Made by a program: the position numbers and the translations under genes. The notes beneath the pieces are model-generated. The model worked only from the letters and a program-made list of their open reading frames with translations. It had not been told where the DNA came from and did no database searches. A stretch of 64,000 bases of DNA, taken from positions 744,001-808,000 of the forward strand of contig NZ_JACSMA010000001.1 of the NCBI RefSeq assembly GCF_018618415.1, read 5' to 3'. The DNA comes from Exiguobacterium sp. s146 (GTDB taxonomy: Bacteria > Bacillota > Bacilli > Exiguobacteriales > Exiguobacteriaceae). Of the stretch, positions 26,131 to 34,657 are shown in pieces. The number at the start of each line of letters is the position of its first letter. Within the stretch, counting starts at the first letter, position 1.

Positions 26131-27702
26131 TTACACGATGATTGGTCCGGCCGCGACGACCGCCTCACTCGCTTTTGTGAATCGCTTGAAATTGTCCTGG
26201 AACTTCCGGGCGAGCGCCGTTGCCTCGGCATCGTAGCGCGCTCCGTCTTTCCATGTATCCCGTGGATTGAGCACATCGCCGGGCACGCCGTCAATCTGGC
26301 GTGGAATCTCGACGTTGAAGATGTCGTGGAGCGTCGTCTCGACGTCACGCAGTTTGCCGTTGACGGCCGCGTTCACCATCGCCCGAGTGTAGGCGAGCTT
26401 CATGCGTGAGCCTTCTCCGTACGCCCCGCCGGTCCAACCGGTGTTGACGAGGTAGACGTCGACATCATGCTTCTCAATCAACGTCCCGAGCATGTCCGCA
26501 TAGCGCTCCGGTGCGAGCGGCAAGAACGGTGAGCCGAAGCACGTCGAGAACGTCGCCTGTGGTTCCGTGACGCCGCGTTCCGTGCCGGCGAGCTTGGACG
26601 TATACCCTGACAAGAAGTGATACATCGCTTGCTCCTTCGTCAATTTGCTGATTGGAGGCAATACCCCGTATGCATCGGCCGTCAAGAAGACGATCGTGTT
26701 CGGATGACCGGCCCTTGACGGGAGCAGCGCGTTATCGATGAACTGAATCGGATAGGCGGCCCGTGTGTTCTCAGTGAGCGAGATGTTCTTATAATCCGGG
26801 GCCCGATTCTCGTCCAAGACGACGTTCTCAATCAAGGAGCCGAAACGGATGGCGTCATAGATTTCCGGCTCGTTCTCGCGCGACAAGTTGATCGTCTTCG
26901 CGTAGCAACCGCCCTCGATATTGAAGACGCCGTCGGGTGACCAGCCGTGCTCGTCATCCCCGATTAAATGGCGCTCCGGGTCGGCCGATAGTGTCGTCTT
27001 CCCGGTACCCGATAACCCGAAGAAGAGGGCCGTCTCGCCGGCGTCCGATACGTTCGCCGAGCAATGCATCGATAACACGTGTTGTTCTGGCAACAGGAAG
27101 TTCATGACCGAGAAGATCGATTTTTTAATCTCGCCGCCGTATTCTGTTCCCCCGATCAGAATGGTCCGCTTGGCGAATGAGACGAGAATGAACGTTTCCG
27201 AGTTCGTCCCGTCGACGGCTGGATCGGCCTTATAGCTCGGTGCATAGATGACCGTGAACGGGTCGAAGGCACCTTTCGTCGGCCATTCGCGTAAGAACAG
27301 CTGTTTGGCGAACAAGTTGTGCCATGCGTATTCCGTGATGGCACGGACCGGGAGCGTATAGTGCTCGTCTGCCCCGGCAGACGCCTCGAGATAATAGAGC
27401 TTGTCTTTCGTTTCGAGGTGCGTCAACACTTTGTCGAGCAACGCGGTGAACTTGTCTTCCGCGATCGGTTGGTTGACCGGACCCCAGTCTACTAAATGAT
27501 TGCTGACTTCATCTTGCACGACGAATTTGTCTTTCGGTGACCGTCCTGTGAATTTTCCGGTACTGACCGATAAAGCCCCGTCTTTCGTCAGTACGCCTTC
27601 ACCGTTACGAATGGCTTCTTCCACCAGTTCTGGAACCGTCAAGTTCCGCATCATGTCGGCACCTTTAATTAATTCTTCGATTTTCAGGAGCGTTGTCGCC
27701 AT
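26131..27702 (-). CDS. pckA: Phosphoenolpyruvate carboxykinase (ATP)
   Basis: 523-residue gluconeogenic enzyme making PEP from oxaloacetate and ATP. Visible: P-loop [12 protein letters not shown], the preceding MHCSAN(V) region with its metal-binding residues, IGDDEHGW (kinase-2 Asp pair), and the [10 protein letters not shown] block. Start ATG 27702 has AAGGTGG 8 nt upstream; a GTG four codons earlier overlaps that site. The promoter region carries a cre-like box, fitting repression on glucose. Confidence 0.95.
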   Translation of the reverse strand: MATTLLKIEELIKGADMMRNLTVPELVEEAIRNGEGVLTKDGALSVSTGKFTGRSPKDKFVVQDEVSNHLVDWGPVNQPIAEDKFTALLDKVLTHLETKDKLYYLEASAGADEHYTLPVRAITEYAWHNLFAKQLFLREWPTKGAFDPFTVIYAPSYKADPAVDGTNSETFILVSFAKRTILIGGTEYGGEIKKSIFSVMNFLLPEQHVLSMHCSANVSDAGETALFFGLSGTGKTTLSADPERHLIGDDEHGWSPDGVFNIEGGCYAKTINLSRENEPEIYDAIRFGSLIENVVLDENRAPDYKNISLTENTRAAYPIQFIDNALLPSRAGHPNTIVFLTADAYGVLPPISKLTKEQAMYHFLSGYTSKLAGTERGVTEPQATFSTCFGSPFLPLAPERYADMLGTLIEKHDVDVYLVNTGWTGGAYGEGSRMKLAYTRAMVNAAVNGKLRDVETTLHDIFNVEIPRQIDGVPGDVLNPRDTWKDGARYDAEATALARKFQDNFKRFTKASEAVVAAGPIIV

Positions 27703-27825
27703 CCTGAATCCCACCTTTCCCCTAAATAGATGTGGATGAAATCCGCATACTTCCGCGTTTAATCAGTATGACGTTTTTATTATATGTGACATACTAATCA
27801 AAAACAAGCATTTTCCACCCTTTAA

Positions 27826-27839
27826 AGTAAGCGCTTTCT
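27826..27839 (-). promoter_or_regulatory. cre-like catabolite-response site at pckA
   Basis: AGTAAGCGCTTTCT matches the CcpA consensus TGAAAGCGCTTTCA at 11 of 14 positions, with the central AAGCGCTT intact. It lies just downstream of the predicted pckA start of transcription (about +8 to +21), a roadblock or repression position. Confidence 0.65.
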
Positions 27840-27853
27840 TACATTGTCATTCT

Positions 27854-27882
27854 AACATATTCTGTACCAGGTCATAGTACAA
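27854..27882 (-). promoter_or_regulatory. pckA promoter
   Basis: Minus strand: TTGTAC (27882-27877), 17-bp spacer, TATGTT (27859-27854). Confidence 0.65.
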
Positions 27883-27912
27883 AAACCAAAACCGACAAAA
27901 AAATGTTTGATA

Positions 27913-27946
27913 TTTCACAAACATAACTATTTGACCGTTTGTGAAA
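27913..27946. promoter_or_regulatory. TTTCACAAAC/GTTTGTGAAA palindrome between pckA and metK
   Basis: Perfect 10-bp inverted repeat (27913-27922 and 27937-27946) with a 14-nt centre. It lies about 30 bp upstream of the pckA -35 and about 25 bp upstream of the metK -35. The TTGTGAAA half-sites resemble those of Rex, but in inverted order. A shared operator is possible. Confidence 0.4.
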
Positions 27947-27971
27947 AGTTTGACGAATTCGGGCGATACGC

Positions 27972-28000
27972 TTGACAGAACGGGGTGTCATTTATATGAT
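27972..28000 (+). promoter_or_regulatory. metK promoter
   Basis: TTGACA (27972-27977), 17-bp spacer, TATGAT (27995-28000): near-consensus and directly upstream of the SAM riboswitch. Confidence 0.88.
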
Positions 28001-28017
28001 GGTCTTCGTAACGGATA

Positions 28018-28191
28018 CTCTTATTCTGAGCGGTGGAGGGAACAAGGCCCTACGAAGCCCAGCAACCGTCCGATTTGTCATTGTTATTCGGAAAAGGTGC
28101 TATCCTGAAGCGAAGCGGAAGCTTCGAACGATAAGAGGGTAAGGAAGAACGATTCAACCTTTCCCATTTGAACATGGCGAGAGGTTTTTTT
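28018..28191 (+). promoter_or_regulatory. SAM-I (S-box) riboswitch with terminator
   Basis: P1 is CTCTTAT (28018-28024) with ATAAGAG (28131-28137). The conserved core GGTGGAGGGA, GCCC, GAAGCCCAGCAACC and AAGGTGCTA segments are in order. The expression platform is a terminator stem, AACCTTTCCCAT with ATGGCGAGAGGTT, and a T run to 28191. GGGTAAGG after P1 can pair with CCTTTCCC as an antiterminator. High SAM should therefore stop metK transcription. Confidence 0.95.
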
Positions 28192-28269
28192 CATTACCGT
28201 CCCAAAGCAACGCGTAAGGGGAACGAGTACCGTCCACACATCACCCTTTATTATAGGAGGTTTTTCGAA

Positions 28270-29478
28270 ATGGCAAACTTGAACCGTCGTCTTTTCACTT
28301 CGGAGTCCGTCACGGAAGGACATCCGGATAAAATTTGTGACCAAATCTCAGATGCGATTTTGGATGCGATTTTAGCTGAAGATCCAAACGCCCGCGTTGC
28401 GGCTGAGACATCTGTCACAACAGGTCTCGTGCTCGTAGCAGGGGAAATCACAACATCAACTTACGTGGATATCCCGAAAGTTGTTCGTGAAACTGTTCGT
28501 GAGATTGGCTACACACGTGCGAAATATGGTTTCGATGCCGAGACTTGTGCCGTCCTCACATCGATTGATGAGCAATCGGTAGACATCGCGCAAGGTGTCG
28601 ACCAAGCGCTCGAAGCTCGCGAAGGACAAATGACTGAAGAAGAAATCGATGCAATCGGTGCTGGTGACCAAGGTCTCATGTTCGGTTACGCGACAAAAGA
28701 GACGCCAGAACTCATGCCGCTCCCGATTTCACTTGCTCACAAATTGTCACGTCGCTTAGCAGAAGTTCGTAAGAACGGCACGCTCGCTTACCTTCGTCCA
28801 GATGGTAAGACACAAGTGACAGTCGAATACGACGAAGCGAACAACCCAGTCCGCATCGACACGATCGTCATCTCGACACAACACGCGGAAGACATCACGC
28901 TCGAGCAAATCCAAGCTGATTTGAAAGAGCACGTCATCGATGCAGTCATCCCGGCTGAACTCATCGACGCGGAAACAAAATACTTCATCAACCCGACTGG
29001 CCGCTTCGTAATCGGTGGACCACAAGGGGATGCAGGCCTTACAGGACGCAAAATCATCGTCGATACGTACGGTGGATACGCACGTCACGGCGGCGGCGCG
29101 TTCTCAGGTAAAGATCCTACCAAAGTTGACCGTTCAGCAGCGTATGCAGCTCGTTATGTAGCGAAAAACCTCGTTGCAGCAGGACTTGCCGATAAAGCAG
29201 AAGTTCAACTTGCTTACGCAATCGGTGTCGCTCACCCGGTATCAATCGCGGTCGATACGTTCGGCACAGGTAAATTGAGCGAGACTGAGCTCGTCGAACT
29301 CGTTCGTGAGAACTTCGACCTCCGTCCGGCCGGCATCATCAAGATGCTCGACCTTCGTCGTCCAATCTACAAGCAGACAGCAGCTTACGGCCACTTCGGT
29401 CGTACAGACGTGGAACTCCCATGGGAGCAAACGGACAAAGCGGCAGTGCTTGAAGAAGGCGCGAAACGCTTCGCATAA
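28270..29478 (+). CDS. metK: S-adenosylmethionine synthase
   Basis: 402-residue enzyme joining methionine and ATP to SAM. Visible: [17 protein letters not shown], the [12 protein letters not shown] hexapeptide region and [16 protein letters not shown] loop. Start ATG 28270 follows AGGAGG. The frame extends 34 codons upstream, but that stretch is the riboswitch terminator. It is controlled by the SAM-I riboswitch, so the product represses its own gene. Confidence 0.97.
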   Translation: MANLNRRLFTSESVTEGHPDKICDQISDAILDAILAEDPNARVAAETSVTTGLVLVAGEITTSTYVDIPKVVRETVREIGYTRAKYGFDAETCAVLTSIDEQSVDIAQGVDQALEAREGQMTEEEIDAIGAGDQGLMFGYATKETPELMPLPISLAHKLSRRLAEVRKNGTLAYLRPDGKTQVTVEYDEANNPVRIDTIVISTQHAEDITLEQIQADLKEHVIDAVIPAELIDAETKYFINPTGRFVIGGPQGDAGLTGRKIIVDTYGGYARHGGGAFSGKDPTKVDRSAAYAARYVAKNLVAAGLADKAEVQLAYAIGVAHPVSIAVDTFGTGKLSETELVELVRENFDLRPAGIIKMLDLRRPIYKQTAAYGHFGRTDVELPWEQTDKAAVLEEGAKRFA

Positions 29479-29483
29479 GCATA

Positions 29484-29519
29484 GAAAAACGACCTTTCAC
29501 TCGAAAGGTCGTTTTTTTT
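29484..29519. terminator. Bidirectional terminator between metK and the YtxH-like gene
   Basis: AAAAACGACCTTT / AAAGGTCGTTTTT stem with a 6-nt loop and A/T flanks. Confidence 0.9.
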
Positions 29520-30015
29520 ACGCTTGCGGCTTGTTTTCAGTTGTCGTGTTCTCTTTCCCGAGCGCCGTATCTTTCGCTTCGACGACTTTCTCGCCGATCG
29601 ATTGTAAATCCGATTTCGCTTCTTGCGCCGTTCCGACGACTTTGTTCACGTCTTGTTTGACGGTGTCGACTTCACCGGCGACTTTCTCGTAGACGTTTTG
29701 AACGTCGGTGGCGACGTCTTGAATGACCTCGGTCGCTGCTTTCACTTGACCGATGACTTGTGACGCCGTTCCGGCCGGGTCTTGTTTGACCGTATCGACG
29801 AGACCGCCGACCGATGACTTCGCGCTCGAGAACGATTGTTTCGTGTTCTCGCGATTTGATGTACTAAGTAAGGCGAGTAGGCCGCCGACGAGGGCGCCTA
29901 GGAGCATCCCGGTCACGACGGTGATTTTTGGGCCTCCTGTGTTCGTTTGTTCAAACTGACGGTTCGGATGATTGGCTTGCTCGACTTGTGGGTCGTGCTG
30001 TAACTTCGGTTCCAT
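29518..30015 (-). CDS. YtxH-like membrane-anchored helical protein
   Basis: 165 residues: polar N terminus, one Gly-rich transmembrane helix (about 33-50, VVTGMLLGALVGGLLALLS), then a long amphipathic coiled-coil-like tail with repeats of the VDTVKQD type. This layout fits YtxH-like general stress proteins. Function unknown; an envelope-stress role is inference. Start ATG 30015 has AAGGAG 7 nt upstream; the frame is open 17 codons further without support. Confidence 0.75.
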   Translation of the reverse strand: MEPKLQHDPQVEQANHPNRQFEQTNTGGPKITVVTGMLLGALVGGLLALLSTSNRENTKQSFSSAKSSVGGLVDTVKQDPAGTASQVIGQVKAATEVIQDVATDVQNVYEKVAGEVDTVKQDVNKVVGTAQEAKSDLQSIGEKVVEAKDTALGKENTTTENKPQA

Positions 30016-30179
30016 GGTAACACTCCTTTTTGTAAGTTGGCATTGATACTCATATACCCGACACAAAATGGAAAATAACGTGTTCCTTCATTTCGACATC
30101 AAAAAGTAATGAACGGGCAGGATATTTTTTTGCTGATGGGGAATGTAACTACTAGATTGGCCAAAAGGGGGATGCCGTT

Positions 30180-30650
30180 ATGAAGATTCGAGAAGCCGTG
30201 CCAGAAGATGCCGCCACCATTCGCGACATTGCGCTCGCGACGGTCAGTGAACGAGACGAGGTTCGTACCAAAGTGATGGAACGCGCCTATCAGCAAGAAG
30301 AGATCGTCCGCGCCATCAGTTCGAGCGAGGAAGCGAAAGAGCAGTTGTTCATTGTCGGTGAGGCCGAAGGCGACGTCATCGGCTTCTATCACGCCATCGA
30401 TCGCGGGGACACATGGGAAGTACTACGCCTCTATCTTCATCCGGATCATCACCGTCAAGGCCTCGGGACTGCACTGTTGTCGCATCTACGAGAACGGAAG
30501 GTCCAACCGATTGAGCTGTATGTCGAAAGCTCGAACGAGCAAGCCATCGCTTTTTTGAGTCATGAGTCGTTCGTCGAGTTGAGTCGAATCCAAGAGGAAG
30601 TGTACGACCAACCGATGGAGCTGATTCATTTACGGTACGAGCCGCGCTAA
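30180..30650 (+). CDS. GNAT family N-acetyltransferase
   Basis: 156-residue acetyl-CoA-dependent acetyltransferase. The core motif A, RLYLHPDHHRQGLGTALL (about 82-100), gives the pyrophosphate-binding Q/R-x-x-G-x-G/A loop. The C-terminal YVESSNEQAIAFL and a beta-strand end are typical. Acceptor unknown. Start follows AAGGGGG at 8 nt. Confidence 0.87.
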   Translation: MKIREAVPEDAATIRDIALATVSERDEVRTKVMERAYQQEEIVRAISSSEEAKEQLFIVGEAEGDVIGFYHAIDRGDTWEVLRLYLHPDHHRQGLGTALLSHLRERKVQPIELYVESSNEQAIAFLSHESFVELSRIQEEVYDQPMELIHLRYEPR

Positions 30651-30672
30651 GACCCTAGACGGATTTTCAACC

Positions 30673-30700
30673 AAACATCAGTCTCGGCTGATGTTTTTTG
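30673..30700 (+). terminator. Terminator after the GNAT gene
   Basis: AAACATCAG/CTGATGTTT stem and T run. Confidence 0.85.
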
Positions 30701-30739
30701 TTAGTATAAAGATATGTGATAACAAAATGAGGTGACAGC

Positions 30740-31456
30740 ATGGCATATGAAGAAGAATCACGAAAAGGGGTCATCGTGATCGTATATCCGCTCCAGTTCA
30801 CGTCGCGATTGAGTGAGGCGTTTTTAGGACGATTGCGGGACGAGTATGAAGTCCTCGTCGTGACCGGCCAAACGGTCGGTTTGACGGCGGAAGACCATAA
30901 ATTGTTAATCAAGAACACGTTGCGTGAGGCGAGTCAATACAAACTGCCGATTCACGTCATCGCGTTCAGTCTCGGCGCGCTGTTGACGAACCGCCTGCTC
31001 CAGGAATATGATGTGCCGCTCGGCAGTCTTACGTACATCTCACCGCTGTTCGATTGGCATCCGTCCCGCCAAATCGGCGGTCTGAAACAAGTCGTCGCCA
31101 GTGCGGTCGACCGTTTCCGTCCCGACCTCCCGCTCGGTATGATGACATTCATGGGCGGCGGGGAAGAGTCGTCTCGCTTCGGGGAGATCACGTACGGTCA
31201 ATACCGGGAGATCGAAGAAGAGATTGTCGAGCATCAAGAAGAGAAGAAACATTTGCCGCGTTTACCGCTCGCTTGTTTCTATGCACCGGACGACCGGTTC
31301 GCCGATGTGAAATTGACACTCAACGTTTGCCGGAAAATCGGCGGCGATCAAGTGTATATCCGCCGGCTCGAGGGCTTCCCGCACTTCGGCTATGAACGAT
31401 TGAATACGAAGTTCGCGGAAACGCTCATCACATTTTATGAATTGATTCGAGAATGA
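30740..31456 (+). CDS. Alpha/beta-hydrolase-fold protein, unknown substrate
   Basis: 238 residues. The nucleophile elbow is IAFSLGALL with Ser77. A candidate acid is in YAPDDRFADV (about 184) and a candidate His215 is in GFPHFGYE, a full serine-hydrolase triad in the right order. A charged insertion (about 145-170, EIEEEIVEHQEEKK) probably forms a lid. I do not recognise a named family. Start ATG follows GAGGTGA. Confidence 0.7.
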   Translation: MAYEEESRKGVIVIVYPLQFTSRLSEAFLGRLRDEYEVLVVTGQTVGLTAEDHKLLIKNTLREASQYKLPIHVIAFSLGALLTNRLLQEYDVPLGSLTYISPLFDWHPSRQIGGLKQVVASAVDRFRPDLPLGMMTFMGGGEESSRFGEITYGQYREIEEEIVEHQEEKKHLPRLPLACFYAPDDRFADVKLTLNVCRKIGGDQVYIRRLEGFPHFGYERLNTKFAETLITFYELIRE

Positions 31457-31458
31457 AG

Positions 31459-31490
31459 ACAGGCGACTCGCATGAGTCGCCTGATTTTTT
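31459..31490 (+). terminator. Terminator after the hydrolase gene
   Basis: AGGCGACTC/GAGTCGCCT stem, then a T run that overlaps the stop of the converging ytqB gene. Confidence 0.85.
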
Positions 31491-32061
31491 ATGAACGTTT
31501 TTCAATCGCCACGATGAACGGGGGATGATTGATTTGATTGATGAAGCCGTAGCGGAGGACGCCGGCCCGCTTTTGATCGAGTGCCTCGACGTAGGCGAGC
31601 ACTTCATCGCGCTCGACTTTGCCGCTCTCATGGCCATGATAGATGACGACGACGATGACGCCGCCGACGGCCATGACGTCGAGCAGTTGCTCGAGGGCAT
31701 CGATGGTCGTATTCCCGGTCGTTGTGACCGACTTGTCGCTTCCTGGTAAATAGCCGAGATTGAACACGGCCGCTGTGATTAGGCGTGTCTCGTCTGCCAC
31801 GATGTCCCGGACCGTGTCGTGGCTGTCGTGGATGACGGTGACACGGTCCGTCAATGCTGCCTCCTCGATGCGAGCGCGCGTCGCCTCGACGGCTGCGGCT
31901 TGAACGTCGAACGCATAGACGTGTCCCGTCGCTTCGACGAGTTCGGCTAAAAACAATGTGTCGTGCCCGTTGCCAGCCGTCATATCGATGGCGACGGCAC
32001 CTGGCGTGACATGTTCATGAAGTAGGTATTTCGCGAACGGTAAAACTCTCATTAATCCCAT
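31489..32061 (-). CDS. ytqB: Class I SAM-dependent methyltransferase (YtqB-like)
   Basis: 190 residues. SAM-binding motif I is AIDMTAGNGHDTLFLAE, and the motif IV region is AVFNLGYLPGSDKS, typical of the MraW_2/YtqB group annotated as possible rRNA methylases. Start ATG 32061 follows AAGGA at 8 nt and overlaps the 3' end of ytqA by 47 nt, so it is translated with it. The RNA target is unproven. Confidence 0.87.
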   Translation of the reverse strand: MGLMRVLPFAKYLLHEHVTPGAVAIDMTAGNGHDTLFLAELVEATGHVYAFDVQAAAVEATRARIEEAALTDRVTVIHDSHDTVRDIVADETRLITAAVFNLGYLPGSDKSVTTTGNTTIDALEQLLDVMAVGGVIVVVIYHGHESGKVERDEVLAYVEALDQKRAGVLRYGFINQINHPPFIVAIEKRS

Positions 32062-32992
32062 GGCTCTCATCCTTCTTTTTTCCTTGAAAAGAATCACGAC
32101 GCATTAATTCGGCGTCGATGGCGTTCAGGACGGCCATCTTGTGCCGGCTCCACGTCGGACCAATCAACAAATCGGGGGGACCGTCACCGGTCAACCGATG
32201 GATGACCATCTCGGGCGGTAATATTTCCAATTGATCACAGACGAGCGAGACGTAAATCGTCTCGTCCATGAGCTCGAGCAGTCCTTTTTCGTATTGTCTC
32301 GCGAGCGGGGTCTGCTTCAAGACGTGGAGCAAATGGATCTTGATTCCTTGTACGTCCATTTTAGCAACTTCTCGCGCCGTGTCGAGCATCATCTTCGTCG
32401 TCTCGCCCGGAAGGCCGTTGATGATATGGACGACGACCGCGATGTTTCGACGTCGGAGTTTCGCCAGTCCCTCGAGAAACGTCTTGTAATCATGGCCCCG
32501 GTTTATTTTCTTCGCCGTCGCATCGTGAATCGTCTGCAGGCCGAGTTCGACGGTGAGTGACGTCCGTTCATTCAACTCGGCGAGATAGTCGACGACGTCG
32601 TCCGGGAGACAGTCCGGTCGGGTCGCAATCGATAAACCGACGACGCCTTCTTCCTCGAGGGCGGGCTCGAACAATTCCCGCAGTCGGGCGACGGGGGCAT
32701 ACGTGTTGCTGAACGCTTGAAAGTAAGCGATGTAGCGGGCTTCCTTCCACTTCCGGTGCAACCGTGCCTTCACCTCGGCGAATTGGACCGGGATCGGATC
32801 ACAGGCGTTGCCGGCAAAATCGCCGCTGCCGTCATCCGAACAGAACGTACAGCCACCTTTCGAGACGAGCCCGTCCCGATTCGGACACGTGAAGCCGCCG
32901 TCGAGCGGGACTTTGAACACTTTCCCTCCGAATTCGCGGCGATACGCCTCATTCAATTTGTGATATCTGGCGTCGCCAAACGGATTTTGCAT
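32015..32992 (-). CDS. ytqA: Radical SAM protein (YtqA-like, TIGR01212 type)
   Basis: 325-residue iron-sulfur enzyme. The cluster-binding cysteines lie in FTCPNRDGLVSKGGCTFC, followed by the radical SAM barrel (AYFQAFSNTYAP, GLSIATRPDCLPD, VELGLQT, HIINGLPGE). Close to the Elp3-like tRNA-modifying enzymes, but lacking their acetyltransferase domain. It forms an operon with ytqB, as in Bacillus, hinting at a shared RNA modification. ATG 32992 is preferred, 9 nt from AGGAG; an ATG two codons earlier is only 3 nt away. Confidence 0.88.
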   Translation of the reverse strand: MQNPFGDARYHKLNEAYRREFGGKVFKVPLDGGFTCPNRDGLVSKGGCTFCSDDGSGDFAGNACDPIPVQFAEVKARLHRKWKEARYIAYFQAFSNTYAPVARLRELFEPALEEEGVVGLSIATRPDCLPDDVVDYLAELNERTSLTVELGLQTIHDATAKKINRGHDYKTFLEGLAKLRRRNIAVVVHIINGLPGETTKMMLDTAREVAKMDVQGIKIHLLHVLKQTPLARQYEKGLLELMDETIYVSLVCDQLEILPPEMVIHRLTGDGPPDLLIGPTWSRHKMAVLNAIDAELMRRDSFQGKKKDESHGINESFTVREIPTS

Positions 32993-33064
32993 AAACATCC
33001 TCTCCTTCTTTGCTCATGCTATCACAAAGTCAAGGCGCCGTTATTTCATAATAAGTAATTTTTC

Positions 33065-33093
33065 TTGACAGTTATGAGGCGTTCCGTTAGCTT
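33065..33093 (+). promoter_or_regulatory. Possible promoter of the yttB-like gene
   Basis: TTGACA (33065-33070), 17-bp spacer, a poor -10 TAGCTT (33088-33093). Confidence 0.4.
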
Positions 33094-33112
33094 GGAGTAG
33101 GACTTATTCTTG

Positions 33113-33137
33113 ATTCGGCCGGCGTGCCGAATTTTTA
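33113..33137 (+). terminator. Terminator-like hairpin in the yttB leader
   Basis: ATTCGG/CCGAAT stem with GC-rich loop and TTTTTA tail, placed between the putative promoter and the ribosome site of the transporter. No plus-strand gene lies upstream, so it may attenuate the leader. Confidence 0.4.
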
Positions 33138-33168
33138 TCGTTTAACAGGAGTGAAAGGAGTAACTGGT

Positions 33169-34359
33169 ATGAACAACAAAATGCCGATTTCGGTATGGAT
33201 TTTGGTCATTGCGATGGCGCTCAATACGACGGCGGCGTCTTTTTTATGGCCATTTAATACCCTGTATATAAATGGATATTTAGGCGAATCGATGACGCTC
33301 GCTGGCGTTGCGCTCCTCGTCAACTCGGCGCTCGCCATCGCGGGGAACTACATCGGGGGCACGCTGTTCGACCGGATTGGCGGGAAGCGGACGCTCATCC
33401 TCTCGGTCGGGTTGTTGCTCGTGAGCTCGCTCGGGTTCCTGTTGTTCCATGCCACGTTCCTCGGCTACTTAGGGTGGCTCGGATTAATCGGCTTCTCCGG
33501 TGGTCTCGTCTTCCCGACAGTATACGCCTTTGCCGGCTTGATTTGGCCGGAAGGGGGACGTCGCTCATTCAACGCGATTTACGTCGCCCAAAACGTCGGG
33601 GTCGCCCTCGGGACAGCGATGAGCGGACAGATTGCGCGCATCGATATCGAGTTGATTTTTTATGCGAACTTCTTCTTATCGGTCTTGTTCGTCGTCGTGC
33701 TCTTGTTCGGACTTCGTTACTTGAAAGACCCGGTCCGTCCGGTCGTTCAATCGCAGCTCGAAGCAGCGGCGACGACGCTCTCTGCCGCAACGATGAAATC
33801 GATGTGGTTCGTCGCCATCGGCTATGCCGCCCTCTGGTTCGTCTACGTGCAGTGGCAAGGTACGATTGCCGTCCATTCAAAAGACCTTGGCGTCACAATC
33901 AGCCAGTATTCGCTCCTTTGGACGGTGAACGGCGCGTTGATCGTGTTCGCCCAGCCGCTTCTCAACCGGGCGCTTCGTTACTTTGAAGATGATTTGAAGA
34001 AGCAACTCATCGTCGGTGCCATCATCTTTCTCGCCGCTTTCGCGGTGGTCCCGTTCGCGGGCGGCTTTACGATGTTCATGGTCGCGATGGTCGTCATGAC
34101 GATCGGGGAGATGTTCATTTGGCCGGCCGTCCCGACGATTGCGGCGAAACTCGCACCGCCCGGGAAAGCGGGTCAGTTCCAAGGTCTCGTCAATATTGCG
34201 GCCTCGGTCGGTCGGATGATCGGTCCGACCTTATCGGGTCTCGTCTATGACATATTCGGGATCGGTGCTGTCTTTACGATGCTCTTCTTGCTTACGGCGA
34301 TCGCACTCGCGTTCTTTATTTTCATGAAGGACATCCGGATGCCAGAAAAATCAAGTTGA
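33169..34359 (+). CDS. MFS transporter (YttB-like)
   Basis: 396-residue major facilitator with about 12 membrane helices. The loop 2-3 signature GGTLFDRIGGKRT is a DRxGGK/R-type MFS motif A. Helix 4-5 (FSGGLVFPTVYAF) and a second half starting near 215 complete the fold. Proton-driven efflux of a small molecule is likely; substrate unknown. Start ATG 33169 has AAAGGAG 8 nt upstream. As in Bacillus, it sits next to leuS, whose promoter overlaps its stop codon. Confidence 0.85.
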   Translation: MNNKMPISVWILVIAMALNTTAASFLWPFNTLYINGYLGESMTLAGVALLVNSALAIAGNYIGGTLFDRIGGKRTLILSVGLLLVSSLGFLLFHATFLGYLGWLGLIGFSGGLVFPTVYAFAGLIWPEGGRRSFNAIYVAQNVGVALGTAMSGQIARIDIELIFYANFFLSVLFVVVLLFGLRYLKDPVRPVVQSQLEAAATTLSAATMKSMWFVAIGYAALWFVYVQWQGTIAVHSKDLGVTISQYSLLWTVNGALIVFAQPLLNRALRYFEDDLKKQLIVGAIIFLAAFAVVPFAGGFTMFMVAMVVMTIGEMFIWPAVPTIAAKLAPPGKAGQFQGLVNIAASVGRMIGPTLSGLVYDIFGIGAVFTMLFLLTAIALAFFIFMKDIRMPEKSS

Positions 34360-34385
34360 CGCTCTAAAACGGATTGGGCTAAAAT
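34356..34385 (+). promoter_or_regulatory. leuS promoter
   Basis: TTGACG (34356-34361), 18-bp spacer, TAAAAT (34380-34385); the -35 contains the stop codon of the upstream transporter gene. Confidence 0.7.
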
Positions 34386-34399
34386 GAACGAGTGAGATA

Positions 34400-34638
34400 A
34401 AACACATGTGTTGAAGAGGAATAGTATCGTGACGTCTATATGTATAGAGAGCCGGTGGTTGGTGGAAACCGGTATATGGACCGCGAGAACTCGCCTTGGA
34501 GCAGTTCGCCTGAACTAGAGTAGGGTGAACCGAAGTTACGCCTCGTTACCGGCGTCTCAAGTGGCAGAAATGCAACATGGGTGGTACCGCGGAGAGCTTT
34601 CAAGCCTTTCGTCCCATTACCGGGGCGGAAGGCTTTTT
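34400..34638 (+). promoter_or_regulatory. T-box leader of leuS
   Basis: Contains the T-box core TGGGTGGTACCGCG (34578-34591) and a long stem I region. The likely specifier is CTC (leucine, 34490-34492) in GAGAACTCGCC. The terminator is AAGCCTTTCGTCCC with GGGGCGGAAGGCTTTTT (34602-34638). Uncharged leucine tRNA should favour read-through into leuS. Confidence 0.93.
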
Positions 34639-34657
34639 ATTATGCAGAGGAGGATGA

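Noticed and set aside
28168-28269. 34-codon N-terminal extension of metK
   Set aside because: Lies in the SAM riboswitch terminator; the real start follows AGGAGG at 28270.
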